A stretch of 15,978 bases of DNA. Origin: JBAVEL01 sp049587715 (GTDB taxonomy: Bacteria > Bacteroidota > Ignavibacteria > UBA10030 > UBA6906). The notes under the pieces are model-generated. The model did no database searches, was not told the origin of the DNA, and saw only the letters and a program-made list of their open reading frames with translations. A program made the translations under genes and the position numbers. Positions 1 through 5,899 of the stretch are shown here, piece after piece; position 1 is the stretch's first letter, and every line of letters begins with the position of its first letter. The stretch spans positions 1-15,978 of the forward strand of contig JBAVEL010000101.1 in assembly GCA_049587715.1 (NCBI GenBank). The letters run 5' to 3'.

Positions 1-403
1 CGCGTACGATGGTCGAGTTCAGGTAGGTGAATTTCTCGCCTGGTACCAGAAACAGCGTGTCCAGCCGCGGCGCCAGCTTCCGGTTGGTGAGCGCCATCTG
101 GAACTCGTACTCAAAATCGGAGACGGCCCGGAGGCCGCGGATGATCGCACGGGCCCCGCATCGGCTCGCGTAGTCCACAAGCAGACCCCCGAACTCGTCG
201 GCCGTGACGCCCCGGCGGCCGCGGAAGACTTCCCGGATCATGGCCACCCGTTCCTGCACGCTGAACATGGGGGTCTTGGAGCCGTTCCTGGCTACCAGGA
301 TGACGACGCGGTCGAAGAGCCGCGTGGCCCGCTCCACGACGTCGATGTGGCCGTAGGTCACGGGATCGAATGTCCCCGGGTAGAGGGCGAGCGTTGTCTT
401 CAT
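1..403 (-). CDS. coaD: Phosphopantetheine adenylyltransferase, C-terminus cut by window edge
   Basis: Transfers AMP from ATP to 4'-phosphopantetheine to give dephospho-CoA, the fourth step of CoA synthesis from pantothenate, in the cytoplasm. The 134 visible residues open with the nucleotidyltransferase motif YPGTFDPVTYGHIDVV (residues 8-23, T16-x-G-H19) and carry the family block RGLRAVSDFEYEFQMALTNR (89-108). The last visible residues, EKFTYLNSTIVR, match the conserved stretch near the end of the family. Family members are about 160 residues long, so roughly 25-30 are missing beyond base 1. The ATG at 401-403 has AGGAG six bases upstream (complement of 410-414) and shares four bases (ATGA) with the rsmD stop, so the two are probably translationally coupled. 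The rsmD-coaD pairing is common in bacteria. Identity is secure. Confidence 0.96.
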   Translation of the reverse strand, partial: MKTTLALYPGTFDPVTYGHIDVVERATRLFDRVVILVARNGSKTPMFSVQERVAMIREVFRGRRGVTADEFGGLLVDYASRCGARAIIRGLRAVSDFEYEFQMALTNRKLAPRLDTLFLVPGEKFTYLNSTIVR

Positions 404-987
404 AGCGGACTCCTGTCGTCGGCCTCCGCCGTCACTGCCGGCCGGGGGAGGAAGATCGTCACGATCGTCCGGCCGAATTTCCGGGAGGTATGGATGCCCC
501 CTCCGGGGATGGGCTCCGGGAACCGGACGTCGGGTGTGTGTTCGATGAGCAGGTATCCCCCCGTCCGTACGAGCCCCCGCCGGAAGGCGATGGACGGGAT
601 GTCGCTGGTCCGGTCAAAGCGGTAGGGAGGATCGGCAAAGACAAGGTCGTAGTCCGCCTGGGCGCGCTCCATGAACTCCATGGCATCCGCATCCCACACC
701 TCCGCCTGCTCCCGGCATCCCAGCCGGGCAAGGTTCCTTTCGATGACCCGGAGCGCTGCGCGGTGCCTCTCGACGAAGACCGCCTGTGCAGCGCCCCTGC
801 TGATCGCTTCAATGCCCAGACTGCCGGTCCCGGCGAAGAGGTCCAGGACGGTTTTCCCTCCGAATTCCATCCTCCCCGCCAGCACGTCGAAGACGGCCTG
901 CCGGACCCGGGCTGTTGCAGGACGCACGGAACGGTCCGGGAGGCCCTCCAGCGCTCTGCCCCTGAAGCGCCCTGCAATCACCTGCAC
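400..987 (-). CDS. rsmD: 16S rRNA (guanine(966)-N2)-methyltransferase
   Basis: SAM-dependent enzyme that methylates the N2 of G966 (E. coli numbering) in helix 31 of 16S rRNA during 30S assembly. The protein has 195 residues, typical for the family. The start VIAGRFRGRALEG is the usual RsmD N-terminus. The SAM-binding motif I is DLFAGTGSLGIEAISRGA (49-66), and the catalytic N/D-PP-Y/F motif is DPPY (119-122). The start is a GTG at 985-987, with an AGGGA purine run about six bases upstream inside the end of the pilM-like gene; no ATG fits the family N-terminus. It begins two bases after the pilM-like stop and ends in a four-base overlap with coaD, so it is an internal cistron of a pilM-rsmD-coaD transcript. 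The last 15 or so residues (AVTAEADDRSPL) are a non-conserved tail. Confidence 0.95.
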   Translation of the reverse strand: MQVIAGRFRGRALEGLPDRSVRPATARVRQAVFDVLAGRMEFGGKTVLDLFAGTGSLGIEAISRGAAQAVFVERHRAALRVIERNLARLGCREQAEVWDADAMEFMERAQADYDLVFADPPYRFDRTSDIPSIAFRRGLVRTGGYLLIEHTPDVRFPEPIPGGGIHTSRKFGRTIVTIFLPRPAVTAEADDRSPL

Positions 988-989
988 AA

Positions 990-1889
990 TCAGTCCCTGC
1001 GCAGGGCAACTCCCACCGCCGAGGCGAACCGGTAGGAGGGCACCGAGAGATGGTCGGCCAGGCGGAGGGAGTCGAGGACATTGATGTGCCGGAGGGGGTT
1101 CAGCGCCTCCACCAGAAGAGCGGATCCCCGCCGGATGAGGACCAGGAGGTCCTTCTCCAGATAGGGTCCGTAAACGGTGATGGAATGGATGCCGGGGACG
1201 TCCCGGGACAACGCCCCGATCCGCTCCACAATCTCCCGGTTCGACTGGACAAGGCAGTAGCTGTAGGCCTGCATCACTCCATTCCGGAGCAGGCTGATGT
1301 CCAGCCGGTTCTCCTTCACCCCGACCAGAGCCATGTACTTCCGCTCCACATCCGGATAGTTGGTCCGGAGGGCCGTATCGGCGCTGAAATGGTCCACATC
1401 CAGGATCAGAAGCTCCAGTCCGTGCCGGGCCAGCGCCTCCTGTACCGCAAAGGCGTCCCGGCGCTGCACGGAGACGCTGAGGACCTGATTCCAGTGTTCC
1501 TGGTCCTCCCGGGCAATGACGTGGATATCCGTGACGTACTGCTTGGGTGGTGCGTCGGGGAAGAACTGGCTGAGTTCCCAGTTGATGTGCTCGTTGATCT
1601 CGGGCCGGGAGAGCCCCTCCTCCAGGGGAAAGGAGTTGATGAAGAGGGTCGCGCTGTCCAGTGCCACCGAGGTCTTGCGGGCCCGGACGCGGTTGACCTT
1701 CAGGAAGGCGGCAAGGTATTCGGAGAACCGGCCGACGCCCTTCGGATCATCCACCCCGCCCAGCGGAAAGGTGTTTTCCCACTCATCAATCGCAAGGAGA
1801 GTATTGGAGGGACCATCCTGCTCCAGCTCCACGGCCTGGATCGTCCTGTCACTGAGGCTCAGGCCGAGAACGAAATCCTTGGTTGCCAT
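990..1889 (-). CDS. PilM-like actin-fold ATPase (type IV pilus assembly family)
   Basis: A 299-residue soluble protein that resembles PilM, the cytoplasmic actin/FtsA-fold ATPase that binds PilN at the inner membrane in type IV pilus or type II secretion assembly. It opens with VLGLSLSDRTIQAVELEQDG (residues 7-26), matching the first phosphate-binding strand-turn-strand of PilM proteins. It then has LDSATLFINSFPLEEGLS followed by the helix REINEHINWEL-like segment typical of the family (here PEINEHINWELSQFFP), and a VDHFSADTALRTNYP segment like the PilM 'vdv...al.ra' block. No transmembrane segment is visible. No pilN, pilO, pilP or pilQ follows; rsmD does, two bases later. No strong ribosome binding site precedes the ATG at 1887-1889. 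A promoter and a hairpin lie upstream. The family call comes from motif memory and is good; the exact partner system is unknown. Confidence 0.75.
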   Translation of the reverse strand: MATKDFVLGLSLSDRTIQAVELEQDGPSNTLLAIDEWENTFPLGGVDDPKGVGRFSEYLAAFLKVNRVRARKTSVALDSATLFINSFPLEEGLSRPEINEHINWELSQFFPDAPPKQYVTDIHVIAREDQEHWNQVLSVSVQRRDAFAVQEALARHGLELLILDVDHFSADTALRTNYPDVERKYMALVGVKENRLDISLLRNGVMQAYSYCLVQSNREIVERIGALSRDVPGIHSITVYGPYLEKDLLVLIRRGSALLVEALNPLRHINVLDSLRLADHLSVPSYRFASAVGVALRRD

Positions 1890-1926
1890 GGTGCCGGCTC
1901 AGGAGTGCTGCGGTTCGGGAATGGCC

Positions 1927-1945
1927 CCGCAGGGATCGCCTGCGG
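1927..1945 (-). promoter_or_regulatory. Hairpin in the leader of the pilM-like gene
   Basis: A perfect seven-base inverted repeat, CCGCAGG / CCTGCGG, with a five-base loop, lies 38 bases upstream of the pilM-like start codon and just downstream of the predicted promoter. It would therefore sit in the roughly 60-base 5' leader. It is not followed by a T-run in the direction of transcription, so it does not look like an intrinsic terminator. Its role is unknown; it could affect mRNA stability or ribosome access, which matters because no clear ribosome binding site is visible. Confidence 0.35.
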
Positions 1946-1956
1946 CAAACCGGGGC

Positions 1957-1985
1957 AATATGCGAAAAACCCTTGCGGGAGTCAA
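1957..1985 (-). promoter_or_regulatory. Candidate sigma70-type promoter for pilM-rsmD-coaD
   Basis: Read on the minus strand, TTGACT (complement of 1980-1985, five of six consensus bases) is followed after exactly 17 bases by CATATT (complement of 1957-1962, four of six). Transcription would start near 1950, giving a leader of about 60 bases before the pilM-like ATG at 1889. The -35 box overlaps the comEA stop codon. Its location at the only sizable gap on the left arm supports a separate transcription unit for pilM-rsmD-coaD. Confidence 0.5.
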
Positions 1986-1987
1986 GG
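1965..1987 (-). terminator. Weak candidate intrinsic terminator at the end of comEA
   Basis: On the minus strand the end of comEA reads CCTTG, a seven-base loop ACTCCCG, CAAGG, then G and five Ts. The stem is only five base pairs, so termination would be weak or partial. It overlaps the -35 box and spacer of the pilM-like promoter, so the two signals share the same bases. Confidence 0.3.
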
Positions 1988-2449
1988 AACGGGGTCTTTC
2001 TGCCGCGCGACAACATAGGGTCTGATGCGCTCCAGGGTCTTCGGCCCGATTCCCCGGATGAGGAGAAGCTCCCGGATGTCCGCAATGTTCCCCCGCTCCT
2101 TCCGGTACAGAAGAATCCTGCCCGCATACACGCTTCCGATGCCCGGGAGACGCATCAGCTCTTCCCTGGCCGCCGTGTTGAGATCGATGCTGCCCGGGGC
2201 GGGGAGCCCCGCCGCCGGCTGCCTCCGCCGCGGTGCCGTCCCGGGAGCGGGAGCGGAGGGGGAGGCGCTTCTGAGTGTGAAGATGCTGTCGGAACGGGAG
2301 TGGTCATGGCGGAGGGCGCTGCCCCCCTGCGCGGGGACCCACCATCGGATCGCAACGGACACGAGAACCCCGGCGCCGAGAACCAGCACCGCCAGGCTCT
2401 CGTTCCTGGTGAAGCCCACGCGTTCCTGCAAAAGGGTGATCATGCGCAT
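1982..2449 (-). CDS. comEA: ComEA-like membrane-anchored helix-hairpin-helix DNA-binding protein
   Basis: 155 residues. A single transmembrane segment (about 19-38) is preceded by positively charged residues, followed by a Ser/Pro/Ala-rich linker (about 50-87) and a C-terminal pair of helix-hairpin-helix motifs: SIDLNTAAREELMRLPGIG (87-105) and the second hairpin at IRGIG (131-135). This is the layout of ComEA, the membrane receptor that binds incoming double-stranded DNA on the outer face of the inner membrane during natural transformation. Other HhH proteins of unknown role share this layout, so the competence role is inference. ATGs at 2447-2449 and 2441-2443 are both usable; a GGGAG run lies about 11 bases before the first. 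It starts 32 bases after dnaJ with no promoter seen between, so it is probably the last gene of the chaperone operon. Confidence 0.82.
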   Translation of the reverse strand: MRMITLLQERVGFTRNESLAVLVLGAGVLVSVAIRWWVPAQGGSALRHDHSRSDSIFTLRSASPSAPAPGTAPRRRQPAAGLPAPGSIDLNTAAREELMRLPGIGSVYAGRILLYRKERGNIADIRELLLIRGIGPKTLERIRPYVVARQKDPVP

Positions 2450-2481
2450 GGCGGGTTCATCTCCCGCTCCGGCGCCCTCCC

Positions 2482-3657
2482 TCAGGAGGACGCCTTCTTC
2501 ATCCGCTCGAAGAAGCTCTTCTCGGAATGGGCCGAGGTATCCCCCTCCCGGGGGCTCAGGTTGTCGGCATGGGCGAGTTGCTTCAGAAGCTGGCGCTCCT
2601 GGGGGCCGAGGCGCGTGGGTGTCCAGACATTCACGCGTACAAGCATGTCGCCGCGTCCGTAGCTGTTCAGGCGGGGGATCCCCTTCTCCCTCATCCGGAG
2701 CACCCTTCCCGACTGCGTGCCCTGCTCGATCTTCAACTTCGCCCGCCCGGTGAGCGTCGGAACTTCCACCTCGGCGCCCAGGGCGGCCTCCGGGAAGCTG
2801 ATGAGGAGGTCCAGAACCACGTCATCTCCGTTGCGCGAGAAGACGGGGTGCGTTTCCTCCTCCATGACCACGAGGATGTCTCCCGGCGCGCCGCCCCTCC
2901 TGCCGGCATTGCCCTCCCCCCGCAGGCTCAGGTAGTTCCCTTCGGCGACGCCGGCGGGTACGGCCACCTTGACGACTCCTTCCCCCTGCACCCGTCCCTC
3001 CCCGCCGCAGGATGCACAGGGATGTTGAATGACGGTTCCTTCACCCCCGCAATTCCGGCAGGGAGAGATGCTCACGTACTGCCCCCAGACGTTCCGCGAA
3101 ACCTGCCGGACCTCCCCCCTTCCTCCGCAGGCGGGACAGGGAGCGGCTCCGGCGGAGGAGCCCGCGCCCGAGCCGCGGCAGGAGCTGCATGGAATCCACT
3201 TCTTCACTTTCAGGGTCTTCTCCACCCCGGCGGTGATCTCCTCCAGAGTCAGCCGGAGCCTGATCTTGAGGTCGGAACCCTGGGACGGGCCCGCGCGCCG
3301 TCCTGCCGACCTCCCCCGGGATCCCCCGAAGACTTCCTCGAAGATGGTGCCCCCGAAGCCGCCGTCGAATATGTCGCGGAAGGCGGAGAAGATGTCGTTG
3401 ACGTCGGTAAAAGGCCGGAAGTCGGTTCCGCGCATCCCCTCGTGACCGTACTGATCGTAGCGTTTCCGCTTCTCCGGGTCCCCCAGGACCTCGTAGGCCT
3501 CGGCAGCTTCCTTGAACCTCTCCTCGGCCTCCTTGTTTCCCGGATTCCGATCTGGATGGTGCCGGAGCGCCATCTTCCGGTAGGCTTTCTTGATTTCCTC
3601 CTGGGAGGCGCTGCGCTCCACCCCCAGGATCTGGTAGTAGTCACGGCGGGTGCTCAT
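2482..3657 (-). CDS. dnaJ: Chaperone DnaJ (Hsp40, type I)
   Basis: Co-chaperone that delivers unfolded proteins to DnaK and stimulates its ATPase. All type I parts are present in 391 residues: a J domain (1-72) with the HPD motif at 34-36; a short Gly/Phe region (about 97-112, DGGFGGTIFEEVFGG); four CxxCxGxG zinc-binding repeats with Cys pairs 157/160, 174/177, 200/203 and 214/217; and the two C-terminal beta domains with a tail ending SFFERMKKASS. All eight zinc cysteines are intact. The ATG at 3655-3657 overlaps the grpE stop by four bases (ATGA), and AGGAG lies about 11 bases upstream. In many bacteria dnaK lies between grpE and dnaJ; here it does not. Confidence 0.98.
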   Translation of the reverse strand: MSTRRDYYQILGVERSASQEEIKKAYRKMALRHHPDRNPGNKEAEERFKEAAEAYEVLGDPEKRKRYDQYGHEGMRGTDFRPFTDVNDIFSAFRDIFDGGFGGTIFEEVFGGSRGRSAGRRAGPSQGSDLKIRLRLTLEEITAGVEKTLKVKKWIPCSSCRGSGAGSSAGAAPCPACGGRGEVRQVSRNVWGQYVSISPCRNCGGEGTVIQHPCASCGGEGRVQGEGVVKVAVPAGVAEGNYLSLRGEGNAGRRGGAPGDILVVMEEETHPVFSRNGDDVVLDLLISFPEAALGAEVEVPTLTGRAKLKIEQGTQSGRVLRMREKGIPRLNSYGRGDMLVRVNVWTPTRLGPQERQLLKQLAHADNLSPREGDTSAHSEKSFFERMKKASS

Positions 3658-4223
3658 GGTGCCGGGTTCTCCTCGCCGGACGGGGGGGGCTCTGATGCGG
3701 GGGCGGAGACGATCACCTTGGCATGGCGGAGAACCCTTTCAGAGAGCATGTAGCCGGGTTCCACTTCTTCGATGACGGTATGGGGGGGGAGATCGGGCCG
3801 GGGGATCTGCAGGAGTGCGTCGTGATACTCGACGTCGAAGGGTTTTCCTTCAGAGGCGTAGGGCACAAGACCATGCCCTTCCAGGATCTTCATCAGCTTG
3901 GCCTGGATGAGCTGAATGCCCTGGAAGAACCCGCGGGGGTCCCCGCCCTCCGCACCCGCTTTCAGGGAGCGCCCGAGGTCGTCGACGACGGGCAGGAGGG
4001 CTCTGAGGAGTCCCTCATGAGCCGTCCGGATCGCCGCGGCGAATTCCGCCTCGGTGCGCCTCTTGTAGTTCTCGAACTCCGCCGCCTTCCGGAGGAACTG
4101 ATCCCTGGCGATTTCCGCCGCCTGCAGGGCTTCGTCCAGCCGCGCCTGAAGGGTGTCGCCCGGCAGTGCCCCGGCCCCGGAGTTTGCGGCCTGCCCCTCC
4201 CCGGGTGTGCGAGGATCGTCCAC
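3654..4223 (-). CDS. grpE: Nucleotide exchange factor GrpE
   Basis: Releases ADP from DnaK so that the chaperone cycle can continue; acts as a dimer in the cytoplasm. 189 residues: a variable Gly/Pro-rich N-terminus, a long helix (about 24-75) including KAAEFENYKRRTEAEF as in other GrpE proteins, and the beta domain signature GKPFDVEYHDALLQ (126-139) through EEVEPGYMLSERVLRHAKVIVS (152-173). The start is GTG at 4221-4223, immediately after the hrcA stop (TGA then GTG with no gap); no in-frame ATG is available before the helix. It overlaps dnaJ by four bases. Two eight-base runs of C on the coding strand (3672-3679 and 3782-3789, written as G on the plus strand) fall in the gene and could be slippage or sequencing-error sites. 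Confidence 0.96.
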   Translation of the reverse strand: MDDPRTPGEGQAANSGAGALPGDTLQARLDEALQAAEIARDQFLRKAAEFENYKRRTEAEFAAAIRTAHEGLLRALLPVVDDLGRSLKAGAEGGDPRGFFQGIQLIQAKLMKILEGHGLVPYASEGKPFDVEYHDALLQIPRPDLPPHTVIEEVEPGYMLSERVLRHAKVIVSAPASEPPPSGEENPAP

Positions 4224-5270
4224 TCAGGTTCTCCCCGCCCCGGCAAACATGGTGGACACCGCGCGGGCCACGTATTCCACGAGAGGAATGACGCGCGCGT
4301 AGGGCATCCGCTTGGGTCCGATCACCCCGATGGTGCCTCCCACATCCCCCGCGGCATACCCCGCCGCCACGACACTGTACGGCCTGAGCTTCTCGTCCTC
4401 GTTCTCCCTGCCCACGACAACGCGCACTTCGTTCGGCCGCGCCTCGGTCTTCTCCAGTACGTGAATGATGATCTCCTCGTTGTTGATCAGCTCGATCACG
4501 CTCCGGAAGTCCTCCGGATTGGTGAACTCCGGCTGTTCGATCACCTTCTCGGCTCCCGCAATGTGAGGGCGCTCGGCGGGGTTGTTCACGAACAGTTTAT
4601 CCACCGAGTCGATGAAGAGACGGATCAGCCCCGTTTCCTCGCTCCGGGCATCCGCCACCCGATCGGCGAGCGTCTCCCGTATCTCCCGGATCGTCAGGCC
4701 CGACAGCCGTTCGTTCAGGAACCTGCTCACACCGTCCAGCTTCTGGCGCGGGATCTCGCTGGCGGCCTCCAGCATGATCGTGCGCACGAGCCCGGCCTTC
4801 ACCGACATGATGACCATGATGCGGCTGGAGGTGATCTGGACCAGCTCCAGCTTCTCGAACACCCCTGCGGAAAGGTGGGGCGGGGTGACGACGCAGAGCT
4901 GGCGTGAGATCTCGCACAGGAGCCGGGAGGACTCCCGGAGAACCGCCTCGGGATCCTCCGCCGTGTCCAGGTTCTCCTGGATGGCGTTCCGGTCCTGGTC
5001 CGAAAGCCGTTCCAGTTCCATGAGACTGTCGAGGTAGAACCTGTACCCCATGTCGGTGGGCACCCGCCCGGCGGAGGTGTGCGGGTGCCGTATGTACCCC
5101 TGCTCCTCCAGGTCGGACATGATGTTGCGTATGGAGGCCGGCCCCAGCCCCAGCTCATCCTCATGGTGCTTGGAGATGGAGCGCGATCCCACGGGGGCCG
5201 CGGTCTCGATGAAATCGTGAACGACGCACCGGAGGACGGTACGCTCCCGGTCCGACAACTCTCCTGTCAT
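4224..5270 (-). CDS. hrcA: Heat-shock transcriptional repressor HrcA
   Basis: Represses class I heat-shock operons by binding the CIRCE inverted repeat, with GroEL needed for activity in studied species. 348 residues, normal for the family. The N-terminal winged helix (about 5-75) contains GPASIRNIMSDLEEQGYI and the family signature HTSAGRVPTDMGYR (64-77). The remainder is the GAF-like dimer domain with the usual ending VIGPKRMPYARVIPLVEYV. The ATG at 5268-5270 is the only sensible start; purine-rich GGCGGGGCAGGGA precedes it. It leads the hrcA-grpE-dnaJ-comEA operon. No canonical CIRCE sequence is visible upstream, which is unexpected for a first gene that usually represses itself. Confidence 0.97.
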   Translation of the reverse strand: MTGELSDRERTVLRCVVHDFIETAAPVGSRSISKHHEDELGLGPASIRNIMSDLEEQGYIRHPHTSAGRVPTDMGYRFYLDSLMELERLSDQDRNAIQENLDTAEDPEAVLRESSRLLCEISRQLCVVTPPHLSAGVFEKLELVQITSSRIMVIMSVKAGLVRTIMLEAASEIPRQKLDGVSRFLNERLSGLTIREIRETLADRVADARSEETGLIRLFIDSVDKLFVNNPAERPHIAGAEKVIEQPEFTNPEDFRSVIELINNEEIIIHVLEKTEARPNEVRVVVGRENEDEKLRPYSVVAAGYAAGDVGGTIGVIGPKRMPYARVIPLVEYVARAVSTMFAGAGRT

Positions 5271-5310
5271 TCCCTGCCCCGCCTGTCCGAAAAACCTGCA
5301 AGTCCTTGAA

Positions 5311-5339
5311 AAAGTAAGGATTTACCACCCGTTTGTCAA
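5311..5339 (-). promoter_or_regulatory. Sigma70-type promoter of the hrcA operon, with a short inverted repeat over the -10 box
   Basis: On the minus strand TTGACA (complement of 5334-5339, perfect consensus) is followed after 17 bases by TACTTT (complement of 5311-5316, four of six). The start point would be near 5304, leaving a leader of about 35 bases before the hrcA ATG. A five-base inverted repeat, TCCTT/AAGGA (5303-5307 and 5316-5320), brackets the -10 box and could be an operator, though such a short repeat may be chance. No TTAGCACTC-N9-GAGTGCTAA (CIRCE) is present. The rest of the gap to the tRNA (5340-5419) shows nothing I can name. Confidence 0.6.
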
Positions 5340-5419
5340 GGAGGCGAACAGGGATCCGGGAGTTCCCCTGAGTCAAACGCACATCCGGAACAGACCGGGA
5401 GGATGAAAGCCGCCTGCGG

Positions 5420-5448
5420 TTGCTTGTCAGAGGAGGAACCGCTATCTT
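5420..5448 (+). promoter_or_regulatory. Candidate promoter for tRNA-Ala and SRP RNA
   Basis: TTGCTT (5420-5425) lies 17 bases before TATCTT (5443-5448), with the tRNA starting 12 bases after the -10 box. An overlapping alternative uses TTGTCA (5424-5429). The -35 match is weak, but the position is right for a short tRNA leader and no other upstream element fits. Confidence 0.35.
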
Positions 5449-5459
5449 ATGTATCCGGC

Positions 5460-5532
5460 GGGGCTGTAGCTCAGCTGGGAGAGCGCCTCGTTCGCAACGA
5501 GGAGGTCGTCGGTTCGATCCCGATCAGCTCCA
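5460..5532 (+). tRNA. tRNA-Ala, anticodon CGC
   Basis: A full 73-base cloverleaf can be drawn: acceptor arm GGGGCTG / CAGCTCC, D arm GCTC / GAGC with GG in the loop, anticodon arm CCTCG / CGAGG with loop TTCGCAA, a five-base variable loop AGGTC, T arm GTCGG / CCGAT with loop TTCGATC, and discriminator A at 5532. The anticodon CGC (5493-5495) reads GCG. The third acceptor pair is G-U, the main identity element for alanyl-tRNA synthetase, which supports the assignment independently. The 3' CCA is not encoded directly after the discriminator and would be added by CCA transferase. It lies 14 bases upstream of the SRP RNA and is probably cotranscribed with it. Confidence 0.97.
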
Positions 5533-5546
5533 CAGCACCACGGTCT

Positions 5547-5650
5547 GTGAGGTCAAGTCCTGCGCAACTGCAAGTAGCTCAACCCCGCCAGGTCCGGAAG
5601 GAAGCAACGGTCGGTTACCCAGAGTGTGACGCAGGGGAGCTTGACCTCAC
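5547..5650 (+). ncRNA. ffs: Signal recognition particle RNA, small bacterial (4.5S) type
   Basis: RNA core of the signal recognition particle; binds Ffh and targets inner-membrane proteins to the translocon through FtsY. The apical part CAGGTCCGGAAGGAAGCAAC contains the GGAA tetraloop and the asymmetric internal loop that binds the Ffh M domain, almost identical to E. coli 4.5S RNA. The ends GTGAGGTCAAG and CTTGACCTCAC are perfectly complementary over 11 bases, and an inner CCTGCG/CGCAGG helix follows, giving one long hairpin of about 104 bases. No Alu domain is present. Ends are set by the closing helix and the following T-run and could be off by a few bases. Confidence 0.94.
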
Positions 5651-5656
5651 TTTTTT
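5640..5656 (+). terminator. Rho-independent terminator formed by the SRP RNA 3' end
   Basis: The 3' strand of the SRP closing helix is followed directly by six Ts (5651-5656). The helix plus T-run has the form of an intrinsic terminator, so the tRNA-SRP transcript probably ends here. A second possible hairpin uses the same 3' strand: ACCTCA (5644-5649) with TGAGGT (5658-5663), which would place the T-run in its loop. Confidence 0.6.
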
Positions 5657-5728
5657 CTGAGGTGTCCGCACGCAGGCCCTTCCGGTTTGTGGGACCCGCG
5701 CTCCGGCGTGACAGACGGTTCGTACGGC

Positions 5729-5747
5729 CCGGGAGGGAGCGTCCCGG
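5729..5747 (+). promoter_or_regulatory. Hairpin in the upstream part of the RNase G leader
   Basis: CCGGGA and TCCCGG form a perfect six-base stem around a seven-base loop (GGGAGCG). It lies in the 243-base gap between the SRP terminator and RNase G, where I see no clear promoter and no gene. In such GC-rich DNA a six-base stem can be chance, so it matters mainly in combination with the stronger structure at 5804-5829. Confidence 0.25.
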
Positions 5748-5803
5748 CGCCAGGCGTTGCCTGTTCCGTTCAACGATGAAGGCGCAATCCGCACACGCTG
5801 TGT

Positions 5804-5829
5804 CTCCCGCCGGGGCGGGAGCTCCCGCC
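5804..5829 (+). promoter_or_regulatory. Alternating hairpin element in the RNase G leader
   Basis: Three adjoining arms are seen: CTCCCGCC (5804-5811), then GG, then GGCGGGAG (5814-5821), then CTCCCGCC again (5822-5829). The central arm can pair with the left copy (seven base pairs, four-base loop) or with the right copy (six base pairs, AGCT loop), but not both. It lies 70 bases upstream of the RNase G start codon, so it would be in the leader if transcription starts upstream. RNase E of E. coli is known to control its own level through structure in its long 5' leader; a similar role here is inference. Confidence 0.45.
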
Positions 5830-5899
5830 TCCTTCGTTCGTCCGGTTCCCGACGCCGCTCCCATTTCCCTCACTGAGAGGCGCGCAGAAAGCATCCGGC

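Noticed and set aside
5403..5660. Open frames across the tRNA and SRP RNA
   Set aside because: They read through two structured RNA genes and have no coding features.
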